Positions 49,171 through 59,969 of a stretch of 64,000 nucleotides of DNA are shown here, in pieces. Every line of letters begins with the position of its first letter. The stretch's first letter is position 1. Where the stretch lies: assembly GCA_963704595.1 (NCBI GenBank), contig OY969922.1:2790001-2854000 (forward strand). Reading direction: 5' to 3'. The notes below the pieces were generated by a model that searched no databases, was not told the DNA's origin, and saw only the letters and a program-made list of their open reading frames with translations. The stretch is from Acuticoccus sp963704595. Its GTDB lineage: Bacteria; Pseudomonadota; Alphaproteobacteria; Rhizobiales; Amorphaceae. The translations under genes were made by a program, and so were the position numbers.

Positions 49171-50261
49171 ATGCTCGAGTTGAAGGGCGTCGACAAGCGC
49201 ATCGGTGACGATGTGCATCTTGCCGACATCACGCTGGCGCTGGAACCGGGGTCACTCAACGTGCTCCTGGGGCCGACGCTGGCCGGCAAGACCAGCCTGA
49301 TGCGGATGATGGCGGGGCTCGACCGGCCCACCGCCGGCCGCATCTTCATGGACGGCGTCGACGTCACCGGCGTCCCCGTCCAGAAGCGCGACGTCGCGAT
49401 GGTCTACCAGCAGTTCATCAACTATCCGGCGATGACGGTGCGCGCCAACATCGCCTCGCCGATGAAGATTGCCGGCAAGTCGAAGGCGGAGATTGCCACC
49501 ACCACCGAGCGCGTCGCCGCCCTCCTCAAGCTCGAACCCTATCTCGACCGGTTGCCGCTTCAGCTCTCCGGCGGCCAGCAGCAGCGCTGTGCGCTGGCCC
49601 GTGCGCTCGCCAAGAACGCCCGCCTCGTCCTCCTCGACGAGCCGCTCGCCAACCTCGACTACAAGCTGCGCGAGGAACTGCGTGCGGAGCTGCCGAAGAT
49701 CTTCGCCGAGTCCGGCGCGATCTTCGTCTACGCCACCGCCGAGCCCGAGGAGGCGCTGCTTCTGGGCGGCAACACCGCCACCCTGAAGGAAGGCCGCATC
49801 ACCCAGTTCGGGCCGACTGTGGAGGTCTACCGCCACCCCAACACGCTGGCGACCGCCCGCACCTTCTCCGACCCGCCGCTGAACGCCGTGCCTATGACGA
49901 AATCCGGCGACACCTTCCGCCACGACAGCGGTTTCGAAACCCCCGTCCCCGCAGCGCTCCGTAGCCTGCAGGACGGCACCTATCACCTCGCCGTCCGTCC
50001 CCATCATGTCGCGCCCGTGGGCGACGGGGCGGCGGAGGACGCCATCACCCTGCCGGCCACGGTCCGCGTCACCGAGATCACCGGCTCGGAGAGCTACGTC
50101 CACGTCGACTGCCTGGGCGAACCCTTCGTGCTCCTCGCCCACGGCATCCGCATCTACGAGCGTGGCGACGAGTTCACCATCGCGTTCCGGCCCGAGAACC
50201 TCCTCCTGTTCGACGCGGACGGTGCCGCAATCAGTTCCACCGGCGAAAGGATGGCGGCCTG

Positions 50262-50262
<1 letters not shown>
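49171..50262 (+). CDS. glpS: Glycerol ABC transporter ATP-binding protein GlpS
   Basis: The 363-residue ATPase is the first of two nonidentical ATP-binding subunits of the rhizobial-type GlpSTPQV glycerol importer. Walker A is the unusual GPTLAGKTS, characteristic of GlpS; the signature is LSGGQQQRCALARAL, Walker B LVLLDEPLANLD, and the H-loop position reads VYATAEPEEALLLG, where the usual histidine is replaced by alanine/threonine. A C-terminal TOBE-like domain ends in FTIAFRPENLLLFDADG. A GGAGG precedes the ATG. An inverted repeat CCCGC/GCGGG lies in the 63-base leader after glpD. The stop overlaps glpT. Confidence 0.93.
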
Positions 50263-51326
<1,064 letters not shown>

Positions 51327-51330
<4 letters not shown>

Positions 51331-52196
51331 ACAAGACCGTCAACAACCGCGCCTGGTTCCTCGTCCTCCCCGTCCTCCTGCTGGTCGCGATGAACGCCAT
51401 CATCCCGCTGATGACGGTGGTGAACTACTCGCTGCAGGAAAGCTTCATCGCAGGCTTCTGGGACTGGGTCGGCACCCGCCACTACGTCGAGGTGCTGCAC
51501 TCGGAGCGCTTCCACGGCGCGCTGATCCGCCAGCTGATCTTCACCGGCATCATCCTCCTCATCGAGATCCCGCTGGGCGTCGCGGTGGCGCTCGCGATGC
51601 CGAAGAAGGGGGCGTGGGCCTCGGTCTGTCTCGTCCTGATGGCGCTGCCGCTTCTCATTCCGTGGAACGTGGTCGGCGCGATCTGGAACATCTTCGCGCT
51701 GCCCGAGATCGGCCTCCTCGGCTGGGGCCTCAACGAGCTCGGCATCAACTACAACTACACCAACCAGCCACTGGCCGCGTGGTTCACCGTCATCCTGATG
51801 GACGTGTGGCACTGGACCTCGCTGGTGGTGCTCCTCGCCTACGCCGGCCTCCAGTCCATCGACGACGCCTACTACCGGGCGGCGAAGATCGACGGGGCGT
51901 CGCGCTGGGCGGTGTTCCGCTTCATCCAGCTTCCCAAGCTGCGCACCGTTCTCATCATCGCGGTGCTGCTGCGCTTCATCGACAGCTTCATGATCTACAC
52001 CGAGCCGTTCGTGCTCACCGGCGGCGGGCCCGGCAACGCGACCACCTTCCTCTCCATCGACCTCGTGAAGGCCGCCGTCGGCGAGTTCAACCTCGGCATC
52101 GCCGCCGCCATGTCGATCATCTACTTCCTGATGACGCTACTGGTCTGCTGGCTCTTCTTCACGCTGATGAACAACGACAGGGAGCGCCAGCAATGA
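51327..52196 (+). CDS. glpP: Glycerol ABC transporter permease GlpP
   Basis: The intact 289-residue inner-membrane permease starts MNKTVNNRAWFLVLPVLLLV. It has about six hydrophobic helices and the ATPase-contacting EAA-type loop YYRAAKIDGASRWAVFRFIQLPKLR. The helix-5/6 stretch RFIDSFMIYTEPFVLTGGGPGNATTFLS is typical of MalF/UgpA-like sugar and polyol permeases. It overlaps glpT by four bases and glpQ by four bases, so translation of the importer genes is coupled. Confidence 0.94.
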
Positions 52197-53074
52197 CCGC
52201 ACAAGACACCGCGATCCCGCCCGCCGGCCACTCCCCCGCCGCGCTCGCCCGTGCGCAGGCACAACCCGCCCGTCGTCTGCGTCTCAAATGGCTGGTGCCG
52301 ACGCTCTACATCATCTTCCTGATGCTGCCGATCTACTGGCTCATCAACATGAGCTTCAAGACAACCAACGAGATCCTCGGCGGCTTCAGCCCCTACCCGC
52401 AGAACTTCACCACCGACTCCTACGTCGAGATCCTGACCAACCCCGCCTGGTACTGGGGCTACATCAACTCGCTGATCTACGTGACGATCAACACGGTAAT
52501 CTCGGTCTCGGTCGCGCTCCCGGCGGCCTACGCCTTCTCGCGCTACAAGTTCGTCGGCGACAAGCACCTCTTCTTCTGGCTCCTCACCAACCGGATGGCG
52601 CCGCCGGCGGTCTTCGTGCTGCCGTTCGTCGAGCTCTACAGCTCGATGCAGCTCTTCGACACGCACCTTGCGGTGGCGCTGGCGCACTGTCTCTTCAACA
52701 TTCCGCTCGCGGTGTGGATCCTGGAAGGCTTCATGTCCGGCGTGCCGAAGGAGATCGACGAGACCGCCTACATCGACGGCTACTCGTTCCCGAAGTTCTT
52801 CGTAAAAATCTTCATGCCGCTGATCGCGAGCGGCATCGGCGTAACGGCGTTCTTCTGCTTCATGTTCTCGTGGGTGGAGATGCTGCTCGCCAAGAACCTC
52901 ACCACGGTCGCCGCCAAGCCCATCGCGGCGGTGATGACGCGCACCGCCTCCACCTCCGGCTACGAGCTCGGGCTCCTGGCTGCGGCCGGCGTCCTCACCA
53001 TCATCCCGGGCGCGATCGTCATCTATTTCGTGCGCAACTACATCGCCAAGGGCTTTGCCCTCGGGCGCGTCTAG
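52193..53074 (+). CDS. glpQ: Glycerol ABC transporter permease GlpQ
   Basis: The intact 293-residue second permease has a 30-residue Pro/Ala-rich leader, then WLVPTLYIIFLMLPIYWLIN and further helices. The EAA motif is EIDETAYIDGYSFPKFFVKIFMPLIASG, typical of MalG/UgpE-like proteins. FFCFMFSWVEMLLAKNLTTVAAKPIAA follows near the C-terminus. It pairs with GlpP to form the channel. A strong ribosome-binding site for the next gene lies within its stop region. Confidence 0.94.
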   Translation: MTAQDTAIPPAGHSPAALARAQAQPARRLRLKWLVPTLYIIFLMLPIYWLINMSFKTTNEILGGFSPYPQNFTTDSYVEILTNPAWYWGYINSLIYVTINTVISVSVALPAAYAFSRYKFVGDKHLFFWLLTNRMAPPAVFVLPFVELYSSMQLFDTHLAVALAHCLFNIPLAVWILEGFMSGVPKEIDETAYIDGYSFPKFFVKIFMPLIASGIGVTAFFCFMFSWVEMLLAKNLTTVAAKPIAAVMTRTASTSGYELGLLAAAGVLTIIPGAIVIYFVRNYIAKGFALGRV

Positions 53075-53083
53075 GAGGCAGCA

Positions 53084-53380
53084 ATGGCAGAGACATACAG
53101 CCTCACGTGGATGGCGTGGACTTGGCAGACGGCGACCTTCTTTGCCGTGATCGCAGCCACGCTGATCCTGATGACGGTGTGGGAGCTCGCCCGCCCCGGC
53201 GGCCACCCGCGCCACGGCATCCTCGGCCTCACCACCACGCGCGGCGACCGGCTGTTCATCAGCCTGATGGCGGCGGCGTTCATCCACCTCGGCTGGCTCG
53301 CGTTCGCGACCGCGGCGCCCTTGTGGGGCGCCTCGATCGTCTCGGCGGTGGTCGCCGTCCTCGTCTTCGCGTTCGTCTGA
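53084..53380 (+). CDS. DUF2160 small membrane protein of the glycerol importer locus
   Basis: The 98-residue membrane protein, with AGGAGG before its ATG, has three hydrophobic segments: WTWQTATFFAVIAATLILMTVW, LFISLMAAAFIHLGWLAFATA and SIVSAVVAVLVFAFV. The RPGGHPRHGILGLTTTRGDRLF loop is the DUF2160 signature. This family is consistently found in rhizobial glycerol transporter operons between glpQ and glpV, but its function is unknown. It could be an accessory or assembly subunit of the importer. Confidence 0.92.
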   Translation: MAETYSLTWMAWTWQTATFFAVIAATLILMTVWELARPGGHPRHGILGLTTTRGDRLFISLMAAAFIHLGWLAFATAAPLWGASIVSAVVAVLVFAFV

Positions 53381-53433
53381 GGGGCAGGATGGTCATTTGC
53401 CACCCTCTCGCGAAAGCCGCCGTCAGCGCCGGG

Positions 53434-53763
53434 TCAGGACGCGGTGCAGCCGAACGAGCGCTCGCCCTTGTGGTCGTGGAAGTTCAGCGACGTGCGGGTG
53501 GTGTCGTAGACGGAGTAATGGCCGCCGTCGGTCATGAAGAGGCCGTAGTCGACGTTCTTGCCGGTCTCGATCCAGGCGATCTTCTGGGTCTTGCCGTCGA
53601 GCTCGACCGTCTTCGCGGTCATCACGAGCTTCGTCTCGCCGCACTGCCATTCGCCGACGAAAGCGTCGGACGCGAGATCCACCTCGTTGCTGGCGCAGCC
53701 GGAGACCGTACTCACCGCGGCCGCCGCAGCGAGCGCGCACAAGATCTGAAACACAACACCCAT
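53434..53763 (-). CDS. Small lipoprotein, antisense inside the glp operon
   Basis: The 109-residue protein starts at 53763 with a lipoprotein signal: VFQILCALAAAAAVSTVSGC, with Cys-22 the likely lipidated residue after VSG. The mature part reads VDLASDAFVGEWQCGETKLVMT, then a beta-rich stretch (IETGKNVDYGLFMTDGGHYSVY) and FGCTAS at the end; the two cysteines could form a disulfide. No family is recognised with confidence; it resembles small MliC-like or hypothetical outer-membrane lipoproteins. It runs against the operon between the DUF2160 gene and glpV, so glpV may need its own promoter. Confidence 0.75.
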   Translation of the reverse strand: MGVVFQILCALAAAAAVSTVSGCASNEVDLASDAFVGEWQCGETKLVMTAKTVELDGKTQKIAWIETGKNVDYGLFMTDGGHYSVYDTTRTSLNFHDHKGERSFGCTAS

Positions 53764-53873
53764 CCTATCCAAGCACGCCAGGCGCGTGCCGGGATCGGCT
53801 CCGCGCCGGGGCACACTAGCGCGGCACCAACGGCGAAACACGCCCAATCAAAACACCGGGAGATTATACACGC

Positions 53874-55607
53874 ATGAAACGCTTACTGATGGCATCAACC
53901 TGCATGGCGATGCTCTACGGCGCCGGCCCCGCCGCCGCCGACATGGCCGCCGCCGAGCGCTGGATCGACGAGGAGTTCCAGCGCGCCGCCATCTCCAAGG
54001 AGGAGCAGATGGCGGAGATGGAGTGGTTCATCAACGCCGCCGAGCCATTCCGGGGTATGGAGGTCAACGTCCTGTCCGAGACGATCCCGACCCACACCTA
54101 CGAGTCGGAAGTCCTCACCAAGGCTTTCGAGGAGATCACCGGCATCAAGGTCAACCACCAGCTCCTCGGTGAAGGCGAGGTCGTGCAGGCGGTCCAGACC
54201 CAGATGCAGACCAACCGCAACCTTTACGACGCCTACGTCAACGATTCGGACCTCGTCGGCACCCACGCCCGCCTCCAGGCGGCGGTCAACCTGACCGAGT
54301 ACATGGCCGGCGAAGGCTCGGACGTCACGAGCCCCACGCTCGACCTCGACGACTTCATCGGCAAGGAGTTCACCACCGGCCCCGACGGCGCCCTGTGGCA
54401 GCTCCCCGACCAGCAGTTCGCCAACCTCTACTGGTTCCGCAAGGACTGGTTCGACAACGAGGAATACCAGGCCGCCTTCAAGGAAAAGTACGGCTACGAC
54501 CTTGGCGTCCCGGTCAACTGGTCGGCCTACGAGGACATCGCCGAGTTCTTCTCGAACGATGTCGGCGAGATCGACGGCGTGAAGATCTACGGCCACATGG
54601 ACTACGGCAAACGCGCGCCCGACCTCGGCTGGCGCATGACCGATGCATGGCTCTCGATGGCCGGCACCGGCTCCAAGGGCCTCCCCAACGGCCGCCCGGT
54701 CGACGAGTGGGGCATCCGAATGGAGGAAGGCTCCTGCAACCCGGTCGGCGCGTCGGTGTCGCGCGGCGGTGCCACCAACGCCCCGGCTTCGGTCTACGCC
54801 ATCCGCAAGTGGGACGAGTGGCTGCGCACCTACGCACCCCCGGCGGCTGCGTCGTACGACTTCTACCAGTCACTCCCCGCGCTCAACCAGGGCAACGTGG
54901 CGCAGCAGATCTTCTGGTACACCGCCTTCACCGCCGACATGGTGAAGCCGAAATCGGAAGGCAACCAGACCGTCGACGACGAGGGCATGCCGCTGTGGCG
55001 GATGGCCCCCTCGCCCCACGGCCCCTACTGGGAAGAGGGCATGAAGGTCGGCTACCAGGACGTCGGCTCGTGGACGTTCATGAAGTCGACCCCGGTCGAG
55101 AACCGCAAGGCCGCCTGGCTCTACGCCCAGTTCGTGACGTCGAAGACGGTGGACACCGAGAAGTCCCACGTCGGCCTCACCTTCATCCGCAACTCGACGG
55201 TGAACGGCGACAGCTTCTCCGAGCGCGCCCCTGCGCTGGGCGGTCTCGTGGAATTCTACCGCTCGCCGGACCGCGTGCGGTGGACCCCGACCGGCGTCAA
55301 CGTGCCTGACTATCCCAAGCTCGCGCAGCTCTGGTGGCAGTATATCGGCGACGTCAACGCAGGGAACCTCACCCCGCAGGACGCGATGGACCGCCTCGCC
55401 GCCGAGATGGACACCATCATGAGCCGGATGCAGGAAGCCGACGAGAAGGCCAACGTCTACGGTGGCTGCGGCCCGCGCCTCAACGAGGAGCGCGACGTGT
55501 CCTACTGGCTGAACGAGGTCGAAGGCTCCCCCAAGCCGAAGCTCGAGAACGAGAAGCCCCAGGGCGAGACCATCGCCTACGAGGAGCTCATCAAGCAGTG
55601 GCAGTAA
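53874..55607 (+). CDS. glpV: Glycerol ABC transporter substrate-binding protein GlpV
   Basis: The 577-residue periplasmic binding protein begins MKRLLMASTCMAMLYGAGPAAA, a cleavable signal peptide, with GGGAG upstream. It is longer than most family 1 binding proteins, as is usual for rhizobial glycerol-binding GlpV. Recognisable stretches are ISKEEQMAEMEWFINAAEPFRGM, GALWQLPDQQFANLYWFRKDWF, IRKWDEWLRTYAPPAAASYDFY and GPRLNEERDVSYWLNEVEGSPKP. It delivers glycerol to the GlpPQ channel. The operon ends here at a hairpin terminator. Function as glycerol importer follows from the full set of neighbours. Confidence 0.94.
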   Translation: MKRLLMASTCMAMLYGAGPAAADMAAAERWIDEEFQRAAISKEEQMAEMEWFINAAEPFRGMEVNVLSETIPTHTYESEVLTKAFEEITGIKVNHQLLGEGEVVQAVQTQMQTNRNLYDAYVNDSDLVGTHARLQAAVNLTEYMAGEGSDVTSPTLDLDDFIGKEFTTGPDGALWQLPDQQFANLYWFRKDWFDNEEYQAAFKEKYGYDLGVPVNWSAYEDIAEFFSNDVGEIDGVKIYGHMDYGKRAPDLGWRMTDAWLSMAGTGSKGLPNGRPVDEWGIRMEEGSCNPVGASVSRGGATNAPASVYAIRKWDEWLRTYAPPAAASYDFYQSLPALNQGNVAQQIFWYTAFTADMVKPKSEGNQTVDDEGMPLWRMAPSPHGPYWEEGMKVGYQDVGSWTFMKSTPVENRKAAWLYAQFVTSKTVDTEKSHVGLTFIRNSTVNGDSFSERAPALGGLVEFYRSPDRVRWTPTGVNVPDYPKLAQLWWQYIGDVNAGNLTPQDAMDRLAAEMDTIMSRMQEADEKANVYGGCGPRLNEERDVSYWLNEVEGSPKPKLENEKPQGETIAYEELIKQWQ

Positions 55608-55631
55608 GCGCCATCGCCTGACGAACGCGGT

Positions 55632-55656
55632 AAGGGCCGGCCTGGAGCCGGCCCTT
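55632..55656. terminator. Terminator hairpin after glpV
   Basis: A perfect 10-bp stem AAGGGCCGGC / GCCGGCCCTT with a CTGGA loop is followed by ATTCGTTG. The T content downstream is modest, but its position between convergent glpV and ridA-like genes supports termination in both directions. Confidence 0.75.
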
Positions 55657-55676
55657 ATTCGTTGGCGGACCGCCTC

Positions 55677-56075
55677 TCACGCGCTGGCGGGAATGCGGGC
55701 GATCACCTTCACCTCGAAGTCGAAACCGGCGAGCCAGTTGACGCCCACCGCCGTCCAGTTCGGGTATGGCTTTGCGGGAAACACCTTCTCCTTCACCGCC
55801 ATGATCGTCTCGAACTGGGCCTCCGGGTCGGTGTGGAAGGTCGTGAGGTCGACGATATCGTCGAGCGTTGCGCCGGCGGCGGCGAGCGTCGCCTCGAGGT
55901 TGCTGAACGCCCGCTCGACCTGCGCCCTGAATTCGGGTTCCGGCGAGCCGTCGGGCCGGCTGCCGACGTGGCCGGATACGAACAGGAGGTCACCGGAGCG
56001 GATGGCGGCCGAATAACCGTGCTTCTCGAAAAGGTCCTGGCGTTCGGCCGGGAAGATCGCATCGCGTTTGGACAT
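55677..56075 (-). CDS. RidA/YjgF-family protein
   Basis: The 132-residue protein belongs to the RidA/YER057c/UK114 superfamily. It begins MSKRDAIFPAERQDLFEKHG and contains YSAAIRSGDLLFVSGHVGSRP, QVERAFSNLEATLAAAGATL, LTTFHTDPEAQFETIMAVK and the trimer-interface region YPNWTAVGVNWLAGFDFEVKVIARI. The residue at the catalytic arginine position is not obvious, so it may be one of the RidA-like subfamilies lacking imine deaminase activity. It is transcribed away from a TetR gene, with three shared palindromes between them, suggesting direct control by that regulator. Confidence 0.87.
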   Translation of the reverse strand: MSKRDAIFPAERQDLFEKHGYSAAIRSGDLLFVSGHVGSRPDGSPEPEFRAQVERAFSNLEATLAAAGATLDDIVDLTTFHTDPEAQFETIMAVKEKVFPAKPYPNWTAVGVNWLAGFDFEVKVIARIPASA

Positions 56076-56122
56076 TGGGTTCTCACGGGTTGGCAGCGCC
56101 TTTTCTCGTCACGCCGCGTGAT

Positions 56123-56186
56123 ATACGTTGCGTATGTGAGATAGTGAGATACACGCCGTATGTCAATTAGGCATACGCGACGTATG
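56123..56186. promoter_or_regulatory. Three related palindromes between ridA-like and tetR genes (candidate operators)
   Basis: ATACG-TTG-CGTAT (56123-56135) and CATACG-CGA-CGTATG (56172-56186) are perfect inverted repeats. A third, imperfect copy, ATACACGCCGTATGT (56149-56163), lies between them, giving centres about 25 bases apart. The last copy ends seven bases before the tetR start. All share the CGTATGT half-site, as expected for TetR binding and autoregulation. Confidence 0.75.
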
Positions 56187-56192
56187 TGAGAA

Positions 56193-56795
56193 TTGAGCGA
56201 GATGGCGAGACGGCGTGCGGAGACGATGGAGGAAAACCGCGGCAAGCTGATTGCGGCGGCACGTTCGGCGTTCGCGCAGAAGGGTTTTGCGGCCGCGTCC
56301 ATGGACGAGTTGACGGCGGCGGCAGGGCTGACGCGCGGCGCGCTCTACCACAACTTCGGCGACAAGCGCGGCTTGTTCGCCGCCGTGGTCAACGAGATCG
56401 ATTCGGAAATGGCAGCGCGGGCGCAGGCCGTCGGTGCGGCGGCTGGCGATGGCTGGGCGGCGCTTCTCGCGGAAGCTGAGGCCTACATCGAGATGGCGCT
56501 CGACCCGGAGGTGCAGCGGATCGTCCTGCTCGACGGGCCGGCCGTCCTCGGCGATCCCTCGCAATGGCCGAGCCAGAACACCTGCCTCGCGGTCACGATG
56601 GCAGCCGTGGAGCAGCTGATCGCGGACAAGGTCTTGAAGCCGGTAGACGCGGAAGCCGCGGCCCGGCTTCTGAGCGGTGCCGCGCTGAACGCCGCCTTGT
56701 GGATTGCCGCCAGTGACGATCCGAAGGCCGTTCTGGCCAAGGCGGTCGATGCATTTCGCAGCCTTGCCGAGGGATTGCTCGCCCGGCCCGGCTGA
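56193..56795 (+). CDS. TetR/AcrR-family transcriptional regulator
   Basis: The 200-residue regulator has the TetR helix-turn-helix at residues 20-65: KLIAAARSAFAQKGFAAASM, then DELTAAAGLTRGALYHNFGDKRGLF. The C-terminal ligand domain includes YIEMALDPEVQRIVLLDGPAVLG, a form common among regulators of efflux and detoxification genes. Start is either TTG 56193 or ATG 56202; the TTG has GTGAG just upstream and is weakly favoured. It is divergent from the RidA-like gene across three palindromes it probably binds. The inducer is unknown. Confidence 0.9.
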   Translation: MSEMARRRAETMEENRGKLIAAARSAFAQKGFAAASMDELTAAAGLTRGALYHNFGDKRGLFAAVVNEIDSEMAARAQAVGAAAGDGWAALLAEAEAYIEMALDPEVQRIVLLDGPAVLGDPSQWPSQNTCLAVTMAAVEQLIADKVLKPVDAEAAARLLSGAALNAALWIAASDDPKAVLAKAVDAFRSLAEGLLARPG

Positions 56796-57122
56796 AAATG
56801 TTCGCCGCGCCGCCGCCGCAGACTGTTGCCGATGAGCAAATCGTGGGGCGGAAGTGGCGGAAGTGTCAAGGGAAAGAGCGGCTACAGGTTTGCGATTCGA
56901 TCCGATTGCCGCAATAAGGGGGGATACCTTCTCGGTCGGGGAGCCTTGCGCCCCCGATGCGGCCGCCCTGGCCGTGCCCGCGCGCCTGCCGCGCGTGAGG
57001 TCGTTTGCCCATGCCGGGCGTTGCCCGCCGCGCGGCGCTGAAATCCCCGCCCCCGTCACGCCGACCGCTGGTGTTGACGGGGCAAAGCGCTCGAACACCG
57101 TTCGATAGAGGATCAAGACTCG
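56796..57122. promoter_or_regulatory. Leader of the methyltransferase gene with a 15-bp palindrome
   Basis: This 327-base stretch holds no recognisable gene. It contains a -35-like TTGACG (57074-57079) and, 17 bases before the next ATG, a perfect palindrome TCGAAC-ACC-GTTCGA (57091-57105). The palindrome sits where a -10 or operator would be and is a candidate regulatory site for betaine synthesis. Confidence 0.55.
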
Positions 57123-58805
57123 ATGACAGAATTCACCGAACCCAATGCTGATCTGAAACTCGAAGAGCAAAGCTATTCGAGCGATCCACTGAACGACCGG
57201 AAGACCGATCACTATCGCAATGAATATGTGATGTCGTTCGTCGAGAAGTGGGACGAGCTCATCAACTGGGACGGTCGGGCCGAAAGCGAAGGCCAGTTCT
57301 TCATCGACGTCCTGCGCGCCCGCTCCAAGGAAACGGTGCTCGACGTCGCGACCGGTACGGGCTTCCACTCCGTGCGCCTCGCCGAAGCCGGCTTCGACGT
57401 CACCTCCGCGGACGGTTCTGCCGCAATGCTCGCCAAGGCGTTCCAGAACGCGGCCGCCCGCGGCCTCATCCTGAAGACGGTGCAGGCAGACTGGCGCTGG
57501 CTCAACAAGGGCATCAAGGGCAAGTACGACGCCATCATCTGCCTCGGCAACTCGTTCACCCACCTGCACGAAGAGAGCGACCGCCGCCGGGCGCTCGCCG
57601 AATTCTACGCCGCGCTGAAGCATGACGGCGTGCTGATCCTCGACCAGCGCAACTACGACCAGATGCTCGACCACAGCTTTTCGACCAAGCACAAGTACTA
57701 CTACGTGGGCGACAAGGTCTCCGCGGAGCCGGAATATCTCGACGAAGGCCTGATCCGGATGAAGTACAGCTTCCCCGACGGGTCGCAGTACACCCTCAAC
57801 ATGTGCCCGGTGCGGAAGAACTACGTGCGCCGCCTGCTCGACGAGGCCGGCTTCCAGCGCGTGCGCACATTCGGCGATTTCCAGGAAACCTACGCCGAGG
57901 GCGACCCGGACTTCTTCATCCATGTCGCCGAGAAATCGGCCATCCAGTCGCGCTGGGGCGGTGCAACGTCCTCACGCGCCGACATCCAGGCGACCACCGA
58001 GGACTATTACGACTCCGACGATGCGGACACGTTCTATTCGCTGGTCTGGGGCGGCGAGGACATCCACATCGGCCTCTACGACGAGACCGAGACGAAGGCG
58101 ATCCGCGAGGCGAGCGACAAGACCGTGGAGCGCATGGCCTCCAAGGTGAACCTCGGCAAGGACGGCCGCATCCTCGACCTCGGCGCAGGCTACGGCGGCG
58201 CCATGCGCTACATGGTGCGCACGACCGGCGCGGAAGCCGTCTGCCTCAACATCTCGTCGACGCAGAACGACCGCAACCGGCACCGTGTGCGCAAGGCGGG
58301 CATGGCGGACAGGATCACCGTCAAGCACGGCGTGTTCGAGGACGTGCCGGAAGACGACGCCTCCTTCGACGTGGTGTGGAGCCAGGATGCGTTCCTGCAC
58401 TCCGACCAGCGCGGCAGGGTGATGGCGGAAGCCTTCCGCGTCCTGAAGCCCGGCGGCACGCTGATCTTCACCGATCCTTGCCAGGCGGACGATGTCGGCC
58501 CCGGCGTGCTCCAGCCGGTCTACAACCGGATCAAGCTGAAGGACCTCGGCTCGTTCCGCTTCTACCGCGAGGCGGCTGCCGCGCTCGGCTTCGAGGTGGT
58601 CGAGCAGGAGGACCTCACCCACGAGCTGCGCAACCACTATGCGCGGGTGCGCGAGGAGATGCTGGCCAACACCCCGGCGCTGCGCGATGCCGGCGCCTCT
58701 GCCGAGTATCTCGACAACATGGCGACCGGGCTCCAGCACTGGGTCGATGCGGCGGACGCCGGCAACCTTGCCTGGGGCATCCAGGTGTTCCGCAAGCCCG
58801 GCTGA
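57123..58805 (+). CDS. Fused glycine/sarcosine - sarcosine/dimethylglycine N-methyltransferase (glycine betaine synthesis)
   Basis: The 560-residue protein contains two SAM-dependent methyltransferases. Residues 1-285 are glycine/sarcosine N-methyltransferase-like: RNEYVMSFVEKWDELINWDGR, the SAM motif VLDVATGTGFHSVRLAEAGF and ICLGNSFTHLHEESDRRRAL, with DQRNYDQMLD. Residues 290-560 are dimethylglycine methyltransferase-like: YYDSDDADTFYSLVWGGEDIH, SAM motif ILDLGAGYGGAMRYMV and VWSQDAFLHSDQRGRV. Together they could make glycine betaine from glycine in three methylations, for osmoprotection. Fused forms are known in halophilic actinobacteria; separate genes are commoner. It ends at a terminator and is undamaged. 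Confidence 0.93.
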   Translation: MTEFTEPNADLKLEEQSYSSDPLNDRKTDHYRNEYVMSFVEKWDELINWDGRAESEGQFFIDVLRARSKETVLDVATGTGFHSVRLAEAGFDVTSADGSAAMLAKAFQNAAARGLILKTVQADWRWLNKGIKGKYDAIICLGNSFTHLHEESDRRRALAEFYAALKHDGVLILDQRNYDQMLDHSFSTKHKYYYVGDKVSAEPEYLDEGLIRMKYSFPDGSQYTLNMCPVRKNYVRRLLDEAGFQRVRTFGDFQETYAEGDPDFFIHVAEKSAIQSRWGGATSSRADIQATTEDYYDSDDADTFYSLVWGGEDIHIGLYDETETKAIREASDKTVERMASKVNLGKDGRILDLGAGYGGAMRYMVRTTGAEAVCLNISSTQNDRNRHRVRKAGMADRITVKHGVFEDVPEDDASFDVVWSQDAFLHSDQRGRVMAEAFRVLKPGGTLIFTDPCQADDVGPGVLQPVYNRIKLKDLGSFRFYREAAAALGFEVVEQEDLTHELRNHYARVREEMLANTPALRDAGASAEYLDNMATGLQHWVDAADAGNLAWGIQVFRKPG

Positions 58806-58834
58806 TCAGGGAGCACCACCGAAAACACGAACGC

Positions 58835-58861
58835 CCGGGCGCATAGCGCCCGGACGTTTTT
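58835..58861 (+). terminator. Terminator after the methyltransferase fusion
   Basis: CCGGGCGC and GCGCCCGG form an 8-bp stem with an ATA loop (58835-58853), followed shortly by a run of five T residues and more T-rich sequence. It separates the gene from the convergent ABC permease. Confidence 0.85.
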
Positions 58862-58882
58862 CGTTTTTCCGTCGGGGGCGGC

Positions 58883-59899
<1,017 letters not shown>

Positions 59900-59937
59900 C
59901 GCCCCGGAAGGACGGGCCGCGCCCGCCGGAAAGAAGT

Positions 59938-59963
59938 TGCGGGGGCCGGCCTTGGCCCCCGCA
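59938..59963 (-). other. Hairpin between binding-protein and permease genes
   Basis: TGCGGGGGCC and GGCCCCCGCA form a 10-bp stem with a GGCCTT loop between the rbsB-like stop and the rbsC-like start. Such hairpins often stabilise the upstream message and set a higher binding-protein level; no T-run follows, so full termination is unlikely. Confidence 0.6.
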
Positions 59964-59969
59964 GGTCGA

